From contig CAVSVP010000031.1 in assembly GCA_963731125.1 (NCBI GenBank), positions 57,342 through 121,341 on the forward strand: DNA of 64,000 nucleotides, written 5' to 3'. Source of the DNA: CAVSVP01 sp963731125. Its GTDB lineage: Bacteria; Pseudomonadota; Gammaproteobacteria; Competibacterales; Competibacteraceae. Numbering within the stretch: position 1 is the stretch's first letter; each line of letters begins with the position of its first letter. Both the position numbers and the translations under genes were made by a program. Positions 25,964 to 34,660 of this stretch are shown here, piece after piece. The notes beneath the pieces were generated by a model. It searched no databases, was not told where the DNA came from, and was given only the letters and a program-made list of their open reading frames with translations.

Positions 25964-26956
25964 ATGTTTTTTATTGGTGCTGATATTGATAAACGCAAAG
26001 TACACTGTGTGTTGCTGCTGGAACCGGCGACGGGCAAGCAACGCAGCAAAGTGGTACCCAACACGCCCGAGGGGATGCACCAGCTGTTGGCCTGGGCACA
26101 GAAGCAAACAGGGCAGCCGGCGAGCGAGCTACAGGTGATCATGGAAGCCACCGGCCCCTACCATGAAACCGCCGCCTACACGCTCTATGAGGCGGGTGCC
26201 ACGGTGTCGGTAGTCAATCCCAAGCAGCTCAAAGACTATGCCAAGGGCATTGGTCACAAAGCCAAAAATGACGGCCAGGACGCCCTGGCGTTGGCCGACT
26301 ATGGTGCCAACCGCCGCCCCCGGCCCTGGCAGCCACCACCGCCCGAGTTTCGCCAGCTCCACGCCCTGCTGCAGCGGCTTGAGGCACTGGAGAAGGACCT
26401 GCAGCGCGAACGCAACCGCCAAGAGAAGGCCACGGTGAGTGCCGCCTCGGCAACGGTGCTGGCCTCGCTCGCGCGCAGTATCGCTTTTCTGGAACAGGAG
26501 AAAAAACGCCTGCTCAGCGAGATCGATGGGCATATCGATCGCTATCCGCATCTGCGTGCCGATCGCGACCGGTTGCTGTCGATCCCCGGCATCGGTCCGG
26601 TGCTCTCGCGCTGGGCATTGACGCTGTTGCAGCATGGCCAGCGCTTTTCCTCGGCTGCCCAATTCGCCGCTTACCTGGGCCTGATTCCTAGTGAACATCG
26701 CTCTGGGGAGACGGTCTACCAGCGGCCCCAGCTGAGCAAAACCGGCCCCGGCCACCTGCGTGCCAAATTCTACATGGCCGCGATGGTGGCCGTGCGTTAT
26801 AACCCGGTGATTCGCGCTCACTATGAGCGCCTGCTCCAGCGAGGCAAAAGTAAAATGTCCGCTCTCGGGGGCGCCATGCGCAAGCTGGCTCATATTTGCT
26901 TCGGCGTGATCAAAAATCAAACTAATTTCCAAACACAGACCCCTCAGGAGGCTTGA
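25964..26956 (+). CDS. IS110-family transposase (RuvC-like DEDD plus Tnp_20 domain)
   Basis: The 330-residue protein has the N-terminal DEDD domain: Asp in FIGADIDKRK, Glu in VIMEATGPYHE (about residue 62), and Asp pair in AKNDGQDALALADY (about residue 100). A central coiled coil follows (LEALEKDLQRERNRQEKA). The C-terminal Transposase_20 domain has LLSIPGIGPVLSRWAL, with the serine-bearing PQLSKTGPGHLR near residue 260, and KMSALGGAMRKLAHICFGVI. The RBS GGAGGG lies 9 nt before the ATG. In the family this protein works with a bridge RNA. The gene looks intact. Confidence 0.93.
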   Translation: MFFIGADIDKRKVHCVLLLEPATGKQRSKVVPNTPEGMHQLLAWAQKQTGQPASELQVIMEATGPYHETAAYTLYEAGATVSVVNPKQLKDYAKGIGHKAKNDGQDALALADYGANRRPRPWQPPPPEFRQLHALLQRLEALEKDLQRERNRQEKATVSAASATVLASLARSIAFLEQEKKRLLSEIDGHIDRYPHLRADRDRLLSIPGIGPVLSRWALTLLQHGQRFSSAAQFAAYLGLIPSEHRSGETVYQRPQLSKTGPGHLRAKFYMAAMVAVRYNPVIRAHYERLLQRGKSKMSALGGAMRKLAHICFGVIKNQTNFQTQTPQEA

Positions 26957-26982
26957 CAGGCAAGACGGTATCTACAAGCTTT

Positions 26983-29158
26983 TTAGGCGCCCGGTCCGAC
27001 GTGCAAGACACGCATCATCTCGTGGTCCTCATGGGAGAGGATGTGGCAGTGCCAGACGTAGCGGCCCAGTTTGTCAAACGTTGCCTTGATACGAGTGATC
27101 TGGCCCGGCAAGGCCGTGACTATGTCTTTGGGTGCGTTTTCGACGTATTCCGCCGGCTGTTCAACTGGAGCACCATAAGAAGCAGCCAAATCGGTGCCCA
27201 CAATCCTGAAACCCTGACCATAGGTAGTAGGATCCCCGGCAACAGAATTGTGCTGCACAGTGGGCTGTGGGACTAAGTATGCTCCATCGCCAGCAGGCGT
27301 AGCTCCATCAGGGATGAACCCATCTTCGTCTGCGTTAGTGTCAAAGTTGATCTCCTGGCGACCGAGGATTTCGAAGTGCACCAGATGCAGGTGGACCGGG
27401 TGGGCGTCACCGGTCATATTCCAGATTTCCCATTCTTCCGTAGAATTAAAAGCTGGGTTTTCTGTCGTCGGGCTGTGCCAGGCAATGGAACCTTCCATTT
27501 GGCCTACGAGAGGCGATGATGTCCCATCGGGAAATACGGCCTGTTGGTATTCTGGCGTGGCAGGCCAATTGATTGGGTTGCCTTCGGAGTCAGTGGCCGG
27601 CTCTGCCGTACCCAACAGCGGCTGCAGGCGACCGAATTCGTCTTTTCCTTCGAACAAGGCTACTTTGCGCGGAGTCAGGCGGGTCGGTGCTGGAACATCC
27701 GGTCCGAAGGCTATACCAGTGGGACTCACGTCGGGCACGGCGGTATTAAGCTGCAACACGACATCAAAGGCCATAATGCGATCCGTCTCGCCAAAGACCT
27801 GCGGTCCCGGAATATCGCCACCAAAGGGTTCGTCACCACCGATGTTCTTCATAATGACACGGTTACCTGGCTTGACTTGCTTGAAGTCAAAGATGATGTC
27901 GTAGCGTCCCCCAGTCTCGATTAGCAAAGTTTCAACATCCTCGGGGCTGGAAGCCAAACCTTGGTCGCTGCCGATGACAGTAAATGGAATTGGCCCACTG
28001 GCACTGGAAAAGTCGGTAGCTCCAGGCGCCACTTCATAGAATTGAATCGCCAGAAAGCGGCTGTCGCAACCATTCAGTAGCCGCATCCGGTAATTGCGCG
28101 GCTCGACGTTTTCCTTAGGCCAAATCTTGCCGTTGACAACCATGTGGTCGCCGAAGAACTCCGCCAGTGCCGTCGGCCCACCGCCGGGAAAGAGGTCAGG
28201 CGGCAGAATTACACCTTCGCCGGTAATGAAGTCATCATAGAACGGATCGCCCGGGAACGCTGGGTAGAACAATGCGCCTTTGTCGGTGAACATGCGGTCC
28301 TGGACGGCATAGGCCAGCTCGTAAGGAAAGGCTGGCAAGCCAAGCGGATTGTCCGGCATGCCCGTATCAAACTCGTCGCGGATAAAGTAGAAACCCGCGA
28401 GTCCTGCGTATACATTCAGCCGCGTGATGCCGAGAGCATGGTCGTGATACCAGAGATTTCCGGCCGGCACGGCGTTGTTGTAACTAAACGTGGTGGTGAA
28501 GCCACCGGGCACGAAGTCCCATTGCGGACCCGTGACGTCCCCGTCTGGACTGTAGAAGAACTCCGGGTTGCCGTCGAACTGGAAATCGCTGTTTCCGCCA
28601 TGGAGATGGGTGATGATCGGCACACCGTTCTTTTTGATGCTGAACTGGCGGTAATCAACGCCGTTGGCTGAGCTCGCTCCATGAAGCGAGTAGGCCCAGT
28701 GCAGATTGGTGTCCACGGGAAGCAGGTGCTCCTTAGCCCGGAGGGCGTTTTCCCACCGGACCACGGTCTCGAACGCACCGCCGGCTGATTCACTCATTAC
28801 CTGAAAAGTCTGGCCGGGCCAAGACACGGTTTCCGCACCATAGCCCCAAACTCTGGTCGACAGCTTCCTGCCACTTCTCAGATCGATGATGCCTGTGAAC
28901 TGATCCGTCTCTTTTATACTAAGGCTGAAGTCGGGTTGTTGCGCAGGTCCGCCATTTTCATTAAGATCTTTGAACAGGAAACCCGGATCCAGCGCGTTCG
29001 GGGCTAATCCACGAACTTCGGCTGCAGCGCCGGGTCGCTTAATCCCGCCGCGGCCGGCACACCATACGCATCCTAATAAACCGCGCCCACGGAAAAGCCG
29101 CGGTCACACCAGCAGCCGCACCTGCCTGTATAAAACGACGTCGCGTAAACTTCATCAT
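26983..29158 (-). pseudogene. Tat-exported multicopper oxidase with frameshifted N-terminus
   Basis: From ATG 29158 (AGGAGG 10 nt upstream) the protein starts MMKFTRRRFIQAGAAAG, a twin-arginine signal. Two frame breaks follow. The frame for AYGVPAAAGLSDPALQPKFV (about 29075-29018) is different, and GLAPNALDPGFLFKDLNEN (from about 29015) is in a third; from there it is open to the stop at 26983. All copper motifs survive: HLHGG, WYHDH, HPVHLHLVHF and HCHILSHEDHEMM. The sequence is close to bilirubin-oxidase/CotA-type multicopper oxidases. A remnant from GTG 28827 (614 residues) could be translated but would lack export and the first cupredoxin strand. Either a recent pseudogene or two read errors. 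The stop lies next to the IS110 right end. Confidence 0.75.
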
Positions 29159-29600
29159 AGTCAAGGTTCCTCCTAGGAGACACTTGTTAAAAGTTTTAAA
29201 ATGCGGCGCCCGATCTAACGTCAGGTTCGCCGGATTGGATGATGCAAATCAACCCTATCACCAGGAGGATAGAAGCAAATAGAATTATGTTGCCCAAAAC
29301 AATAGGACTATTTTGCTATATGTAACAAATTGTTAAGTTTCTACTTTGTTGCATTGGCAAAAGCATTGCCAGGTAGCGCCACATTCAACTCGAAAACTTG
29401 CCCGTCAATAACATCTATGAATGCCCAGCCAGGCGCGAGCATCTTCGATCGCCATGCCACCTAAGCGATGAAAAAAGGAAATTGATTATCGAAAAATGAT
29501 CCCTCAGCCGCCGAACGCAGAATAGTTCCTGCGCCGACGCCTGAGGGCAAGCTAGAATCTTAATTGCTAAGGAAAGTGACGGTTCAGGCAGAAAAACCGA
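29159..29600. other. Gap between multicopper oxidase and regulator genes
   Basis: About 440 bp without a gene. AGGAGG for the oxidase is at its left edge. An A+T-rich stretch (about 29290-29345) is the probable promoter region. No clear hairpin or operator is seen. Confidence 0.4.
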
Positions 29601-30560
29601 TCACTTCTTGGCCGGTATCCGTTTTGGTCGTGGGGGAGTTACCGTGTTCCAACAGGCACAACTTGGATCTTCACAAAGCCGGCAGGGGACGGAGGGTTTT
29701 GTGGTTGCTTGTTGCGCCGTATCCATGGACTCAGACGGGAGGCACATGGGAACGGCACCCAGCGTTTCCTGCAACAGACGGTAATCGGTGGGAGTCATTC
29801 CCATGTAGCGGCGGAAGGTACGAGTAAAATAAGGAAGATCGAGAAATCCTACCGCATAAGCGATTTCTTTTACCGGCAGGGCGGTGTCGTTGAGTAACTC
29901 TTGGGCCTTTCTGATGCGGCTGCGGAGCAGGAACTCCTGAAAACTCACCTGATGTTCCTTCTGAAACAGATGGCTAAACGTATACGGGCTGATGCCGCAG
30001 CGCAGCGCCGCCTCTTTCAGGGTGATTTTTTCGTGCAGGTTGGCTTGGATGTAGTCTAGTGCAGGCGTTGTTTTGATTTGGGGGGGTTTTCTTTTGGAGC
30101 GAAATAGTGCCGGCAGTGGTTCGTCAGGCGCCATCGGTGTTCTTTTATCCCTAGCGGCTACCGCTTTAAACTGAATCAGACGCGCTACGCGGGCGGCCAG
30201 CTCTTTGGCATAAACCGGCGTGTGCAAGTAATCCCGCACCCCACTGCGAAAGGCCCAGATCGCAAGATCCTCCGAATGATGCTTAGTCAGCATCAGAATG
30301 GGCAGCGAAGGAAACGTCGCCTTGGTTTGCTGCAAGACTTTGAGTTGCTCTGATAGAGGGTAGTCGTATTCAAAAATCAGCAAGTCAGGATCGAATTGGC
30401 GTATGGTGCTGAAAACTGCTGTCTCTCGGTTTTCCAGCTGAATCGTACAAAGGGAAGCTAAGGTGTTCTGATAATAATCAATATTATTGAGTGGCCGAGT
30501 TTTTAAACTGATAAACAAGCACTTTGCTAACTTCATGGAAGTCATCCCGCTTAGATTCAA
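29601..30560 (-). CDS. Receiver-domain plus AraC-type transcription regulator
   Basis: The 319-residue protein has a response-regulator-like first half. It lacks a perfect DD pair but has FDPDLLIFEYDYPL around the phosphoacceptor region and LPILMLTKHHSED, a degenerate T and following loop. After a linker comes an AraC/XylS DNA-binding domain (residues about 170-265): ITLKEAALRCGISPYTFSHLF, then PVKEIAYAVGFLDLPYFTRTF and the GMTPTDYR signature. The Cys-rich tail (CRLCEDPSCACW) is unusual and might sense metal or redox, which would suit a neighbour of a copper oxidase; that is inference. The start could be ATG 30560 or an internal ATG up to nine codons later. IS66-like DNA is inserted 50 bp upstream. 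Confidence 0.82.
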   Translation of the reverse strand: MNLSGMTSMKLAKCLFISLKTRPLNNIDYYQNTLASLCTIQLENRETAVFSTIRQFDPDLLIFEYDYPLSEQLKVLQQTKATFPSLPILMLTKHHSEDLAIWAFRSGVRDYLHTPVYAKELAARVARLIQFKAVAARDKRTPMAPDEPLPALFRSKRKPPQIKTTPALDYIQANLHEKITLKEAALRCGISPYTFSHLFQKEHQVSFQEFLLRSRIRKAQELLNDTALPVKEIAYAVGFLDLPYFTRTFRRYMGMTPTDYRLLQETLGAVPMCLPSESMDTAQQATTKPSVPCRLCEDPSCACWNTVTPPRPKRIPAKK

Positions 30561-30609
30561 AGCAAATTATTTCATTAGTTAAAGAATCCTTTATTAAAAT
30601 AAGAGTAAA

Positions 30610-32428
30610 CTGTATCTTCTCAAAATTTCATGGCGGATCAGGACACGGATGCAGTTCAGCTTTGCTCTTTTGCCTGATCAACTGCGCCAGTGAAGGCAGC
30701 TCAAATTTCCCACTCACCCGATCATAGATGTAGTCATAAGCACTGACGCCGAGTTTCTTAGCCGTTTGCACAAGGGTCATGAAGGTATCTTTGGCCGTGG
30801 TGCCAGCTTTGGATTTGGTGTGCAAGCTGACATCCCTCACCCGAGCTTGGGCGCGGGCGCCCAACTCGGCGTCATTGTTATGCAAGGGCAACTGCGGATG
30901 CCGCAACACCGCCAAGAGGGCCTCTTTTTTGGCGAGGGTTTTGGCGATTCGCGCGTCGAGTTCGGCGTAGCCGGTTTGGGTTGAGAATAATCGGTCAAAT
31001 GCCTCAGACAGCCGGGTCGCCTCGGCCGGTGTGGGAGTTTGTTTAAACGCCAGGAGTTGGCCGTAGAAGGCCCAATAGTCTTGGCGAAAGTGCTCCAAGT
31101 GTTCCCGATGGCTAGGGACGATGGGATTGAGCTTTTTATCGTGCCGACCGTCATGCACCCAGCACAGCGCCAACTCCTCAGTGAGCAGCTTAAATTGCGG
31201 GGCATCATCGCACAGCAGCAGCTTGACCACCGGTAGCTCGGTCTCCTGATGGTACGCAGCGATCGCGGCGGCTTCGAGGATGCGGCTGCGTTGCTGTGGG
31301 CCGGGCTGTAACTCATCCACGAGTTGGTTGACCTGTTCTTCCGTGAACGGTTGGTCTTTTGCCAGGTTATCCACGCAGCGGATGAGCTTCTGGGAGAGAT
31401 GGCCTTGCTCGAGCAACTCCAGTGTTTCGCTATTGAACACAAAACGACGGGGAGCAAAATTTCTCAGCACGTCCAACACACTCAGCCGGTCTTTGCGTTC
31501 GGTCGTGAAATAAGCGGTGTACCACGGATTACAGACCACCTGGGTAGAGTGGTTTTCACCGTTAACCCGCGCCCTGGTGTCATCGATCTGCTGATACCCC
31601 CCGCATTCCAAAGCCGTGCGGTAGAGCTCGTCCTTTTCGCGGTGAAAGACCGCATGCGGATCCGTCAACAAGCTCGAGATATAAGCCGCCGAGATCCGCA
31701 CGTTGAAATTGTGCAGAAACTCTAAAAGCTTCGGTTCCGACAGGTTACAGACATGTTTCATCGTCGGAATCAGCGCTCGAATGCCGGCACCGAACTCCCC
31801 TTTCACCTCCGCTGGTAAAGCCCCTCGATAAGTCTGCTGTCGCGACGGCGAATAATACACCGCACGGCGGTATTCCACATTGTCCGAGGTGATTTTGAGG
31901 TCCTGCACAATGACGCTTTCATAACCCTTGAAGATGGCATCTTCTGGTAATTCGTCACGATTCACCGGGCACTCTTCCACCCGGTCGATGTTGATCTGGT
32001 CGCGTTTCGAGTCCCGCTGGCGTTCTCCCCCGCCTCGCTTCCCCTGCTCGCCTGACGCCTCCTTGCGCTCCTGTTCCGACGATAGGTCATCACGCTTTCG
32101 GTTTTTGCCCTTGATCTCCGGTTGGCCTTGTTCGCCTTTCAAACGGCTGATTTCATCCTTCAGCTTTTGCTGCTCCTCCTTTAACTTGTCGTTCTCCGCA
32201 ACTAGCGTTTCCACCAGATTCAGCAACGCCACCACACTGGCCTTGACATCAGCTGCTTCCATACGCTCAATGTCTAGCTGCAGCGTTTCTAAAAAAGTGG
32301 TCATTTCGGTGCGGTTCATAACCTACTACATGGGGTAGGCAAGCATTTTATCAAGTCTTCCACGCGCTACTTTGTTACATCAGCCCGTTACTGAAGCTTC
32401 ATTACCATGAGATTTTGAGAAGATACAG
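30610..32428 (-). mobile_element. IS66-like element, 1.8 kb
   Basis: The left end CTGTATCTTCTCAAAATTTC starts at 30610, with its inverse ending at 32428 (one mismatch over the first 20 bp). TAAA flanks both sides (30606-30609, 32429-32432), a possible 4-bp duplication. Canonical IS66 elements make 8-bp duplications, so the family placement rests on the protein. Confidence 0.75.
30628..32319 (-). CDS. IS66-like DDE transposase
   Basis: The 563-residue protein starts with a leucine-rich coiled coil (VETLVAENDKLKEEQQKLKD) and a basic charged linker. The catalytic part has QIDDTRARVNGENHSTQVVC (Asp), VKLLLCDDAPQFKLLTEE (Asp) and LPLHNNDAELGARAQARVR (acidic). CWVHDGRHDKKLNP and VSLHTKSKAGTTAKDTFMTL also fit a full DDE core. 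The layout of coiled coil, DDTRARV block and C-terminal NNDAE..AR block is what I know from IS66-type transposases, though the zinc ribbon is reduced (DRVEECPVN). The gene is intact and fills the element. Confidence 0.75.
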   Translation of the reverse strand: MNRTEMTTFLETLQLDIERMEAADVKASVVALLNLVETLVAENDKLKEEQQKLKDEISRLKGEQGQPEIKGKNRKRDDLSSEQERKEASGEQGKRGGGERQRDSKRDQINIDRVEECPVNRDELPEDAIFKGYESVIVQDLKITSDNVEYRRAVYYSPSRQQTYRGALPAEVKGEFGAGIRALIPTMKHVCNLSEPKLLEFLHNFNVRISAAYISSLLTDPHAVFHREKDELYRTALECGGYQQIDDTRARVNGENHSTQVVCNPWYTAYFTTERKDRLSVLDVLRNFAPRRFVFNSETLELLEQGHLSQKLIRCVDNLAKDQPFTEEQVNQLVDELQPGPQQRSRILEAAAIAAYHQETELPVVKLLLCDDAPQFKLLTEELALCWVHDGRHDKKLNPIVPSHREHLEHFRQDYWAFYGQLLAFKQTPTPAEATRLSEAFDRLFSTQTGYAELDARIAKTLAKKEALLAVLRHPQLPLHNNDAELGARAQARVRDVSLHTKSKAGTTAKDTFMTLVQTAKKLGVSAYDYIYDRVSGKFELPSLAQLIRQKSKAELHPCPDPP

Positions 32429-32605
32429 TAAACTGAAGGTATGAAAGCTAAACGTAAATTTCGTTAAATAATGTTAATTCCCACATTCCGCACACCGATG
32501 TAACCTTCTGAATATTTAAAGTTAATTTTCATGCCAACTTAATTAGATAAAGCTTATAAAGTATAAAATTAAGATACTTATGTGAATGATATGCGGAATG
32601 GCGGG

Positions 32606-32627
32606 AGCGCCACGAGGCGCTTTGTTT
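32606..32627 (+). terminator. Terminator hairpin in front of a group II intron
   Basis: AGCGCC-ACGA-GGCGCT (32606-32621) is followed by TTGTTT. This is a Rho-independent terminator, and the intron begins 3 nt later, which is the known insertion habit of class C introns. The gene it served is not recognisable. Confidence 0.7.
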
Positions 32628-32630
32628 ACT

Positions 32631-34602
32631 GTGGGACGATGTCTCATGTATTGGCTGCTCCAGCATGAATAGGAGGTGTAAACCAGAGACAGCAGTAGCC
32701 TCCCTGAGAGGAGGTTTCCAGCAGGTTGCAAGGTACCTGCCGGGGCAATTGCCTGTTCGCCCCGAAGCCTGACCGGCAGGATCGGAAGCGATTCCGTCCC
32801 CTGAAGCCCGGTGACAAAGGCCCGTCAGGGCTGAGGCGTCCTTTAGGCCGTAGCCTGAAGCGAACCCGGTCAAGCGTCGTCACGCAAGTGCAGGTGGGGA
32901 GCCTCTCCGACTTGGCGAACCCTGCCATTGATGCGGTAGCAACAGGCGCCAGCACGCATCGCACCTGCCGGCGTAATACGGGATGGCATGAAGGAAAGGA
33001 GACAAAGTGAACGTGGGAGACCTGAACGGCCGGGTGGTTGTGGCACCCGGTGGCCATGTATAAGGCAGCAGCCGAAATCGCGGCCACGGCGGTTCAGGAG
33101 CCGGATGAGCCCATACGAGCGATGAGCGGCGGGACAACATAACCCGTCGTAGCAAAGGGGCTCAGTGTAGAACGTGCTTTCAATGAACCAACGGATGAGA
33201 TTGCCTTATGGCTAGCACTCCACAGACTGTTCGTCAGTTGCAACGAAAGCTTTATGGTGCATCAAAGCAAAAGGAGGGGTATCGATTTTACAGCCTATAT
33301 GACAAGCTATATCGAGCGGATATCCTCCAAGCGGCCTACGACCAATGTCGTGCCAACCAAGGGGCGCCGGGGATTGACGGGGTGAGTTTTGCAGATATCG
33401 AACGGCAAGGACGCGAGGGGTTTCTGCAAGAGATAGGCGAGGCGCTGCGAACGCACCGCTATCGGGTATTGCCGATTCGGCGGGTGATGATTCCCAAAGG
33501 GAACGGGAAGGAGCGCGCGTTAGGGATAGCCACCATCCGAGATCGGGTGGTGCAGACCGCCTGCAAGCTGGTACTGGAACCGATTGTAGAGCCGCATCTT
33601 CACGCGGACAGCTACGGCTATCGGCCGAAGCACTCGGCAGCAAGGGCGCTCCGAGCCATTGAAGCCAGCCTCAAGGCGGGGTATGGGCAAGTGTATGATG
33701 CGGATCTGAGCGCGTACTTTGATACGATTCCGCAGGATCGCTTAATGGACAAGCTCATGTGTCATGTCAGCGACCAAAACGTGTTGGCACTGATTCGCCA
33801 GGGACTGCGGGCACCGGTACACACCGAGCACCTCAGCGATGGGCGAGACCAGCTCACGGACCAGGGTACCGCCCAGGGCTCACCATTATCGCCGCTACTG
33901 GCTAATCTGTATCTGAACGATTTCTGCCGACGGATTGCGCAGCGGACCCCCTGTCGGATCGTGGTCTATGCCGATGACTTGGTGATTTTGCATCGTCAGG
34001 CCTATACCCAACGGCAACTCGACTGGTTCGCCAGCGAACTGGCAGCAGAGGGGCTGAAGCTCAACCGGGAGAAGACCCGCGTGGTAGACATGACAGTCTG
34101 CGACGCGGAGTTCGAATTCCTGGGGTTTTCCGTGAAACGGGTACGCGGCTACTACGGCGGCAGGGAGTTTATCAAAATACAGCCGGCCAAGGCGAGCATG
34201 GCACATTTCAAGGACCAGCTTCGTCACATTGTCAAACACCGCACGTCGTTGACCCTGATACAACTCATCGACCGGGTCAATCCGATTATCCGAGGATGGC
34301 GAAATTACTTCGCCGCCGTCGGCTACCCGCGGACGGTATTTTTCAAACTCGATTGGTTTGTGTGTGCCCGCTTTTATCGATGGTCCCGCCGGTTGAGCCA
34401 GCGAGCAGGCAAGCGTTTGGCACAGAACGCTTGGGAGGTATTGCGCAACGCAGGATTGCAATTTCTCCAACCTATCGCTGGTGCAAGCCTGTGAAGGGTG
34501 CATGATGAAGATCTACAACAGAGCCGTATGAGGGAAAACCTCCTGTACGGAATCGACGGGGGGCTCCTGGATAAGCTTGGCGAAGCCTGGAGCCTACCCT
34601 AC
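32631..34602 (+). mobile_element. Group II intron 1 (class C-like)
   Basis: The 5' end is GTGGGACG at 32631, just behind a terminator. A long structured leader, the RT ORF, then domain V follow (34521-34554: GAGCCGTATGAGGGAAAACC, a GAAA-type tetraloop hairpin closed by GTACGG). A domain VI-like hairpin reaches CTAC near 34602. The RT lacks an endonuclease domain. Both traits fit class C. Confidence 0.82.
33208..34494 (+). CDS. ltrA: Group II intron reverse transcriptase/maturase (no endonuclease)
   Basis: The 428-residue protein has RT blocks in order: GAPGIDGVSF near residue 52, RVLPIRRVMIPKGNGKERAL, ADSYGYRPKHSAARAL, the Asp block YDADLSAYFDTIP, QGSPLSPLLANLYLNDF and the catalytic YADD (CRIVVYADDLVIL, about residue 255). 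Domain X follows (LIDRVNPIIRGWRNYFAAVG). No HNH domain is present, so it would use DNA replication primers for retrohoming. It should assist splicing of its own intron. The gene is intact. Confidence 0.93.
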   Translation: MASTPQTVRQLQRKLYGASKQKEGYRFYSLYDKLYRADILQAAYDQCRANQGAPGIDGVSFADIERQGREGFLQEIGEALRTHRYRVLPIRRVMIPKGNGKERALGIATIRDRVVQTACKLVLEPIVEPHLHADSYGYRPKHSAARALRAIEASLKAGYGQVYDADLSAYFDTIPQDRLMDKLMCHVSDQNVLALIRQGLRAPVHTEHLSDGRDQLTDQGTAQGSPLSPLLANLYLNDFCRRIAQRTPCRIVVYADDLVILHRQAYTQRQLDWFASELAAEGLKLNREKTRVVDMTVCDAEFEFLGFSVKRVRGYYGGREFIKIQPAKASMAHFKDQLRHIVKHRTSLTLIQLIDRVNPIIRGWRNYFAAVGYPRTVFFKLDWFVCARFYRWSRRLSQRAGKRLAQNAWEVLRNAGLQFLQPIAGASL

Positions 34603-34617
34603 TTAATAGATTAAGCT

Positions 34618-34651
34618 TACTGATTTTTTCTCAATGCTCTGAATTGCTGTG
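34618..34651. mobile_element. Element A terminus fossil
   Basis: TCAATGCTCTGAATTGCTG with the preceding A/T-rich bases matches the left end of element A in inverse orientation. Nothing else of the element remains here, between two group II introns. Confidence 0.6.
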
Positions 34652-34660
34652 TCTCGCCGG

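Larger units (their letters stand above)
25560..26981 (+). mobile_element. IS110-family element with long leader
   Basis: The transposase gene is preceded by about 400 bp of structured non-coding DNA and followed by only about 25 bp before the multicopper oxidase stop codon. That asymmetry (long left, short right) is typical of IS110-group elements. No terminal inverted repeats are visible, as expected. The outer boundaries are estimates. Confidence 0.6.

Noticed and set aside
30606..32432. Canonical 8-bp IS66 target duplication
   Set aside because: Only TAAA (4 bp) matches at the flanks, so I do not claim an 8-bp duplication.
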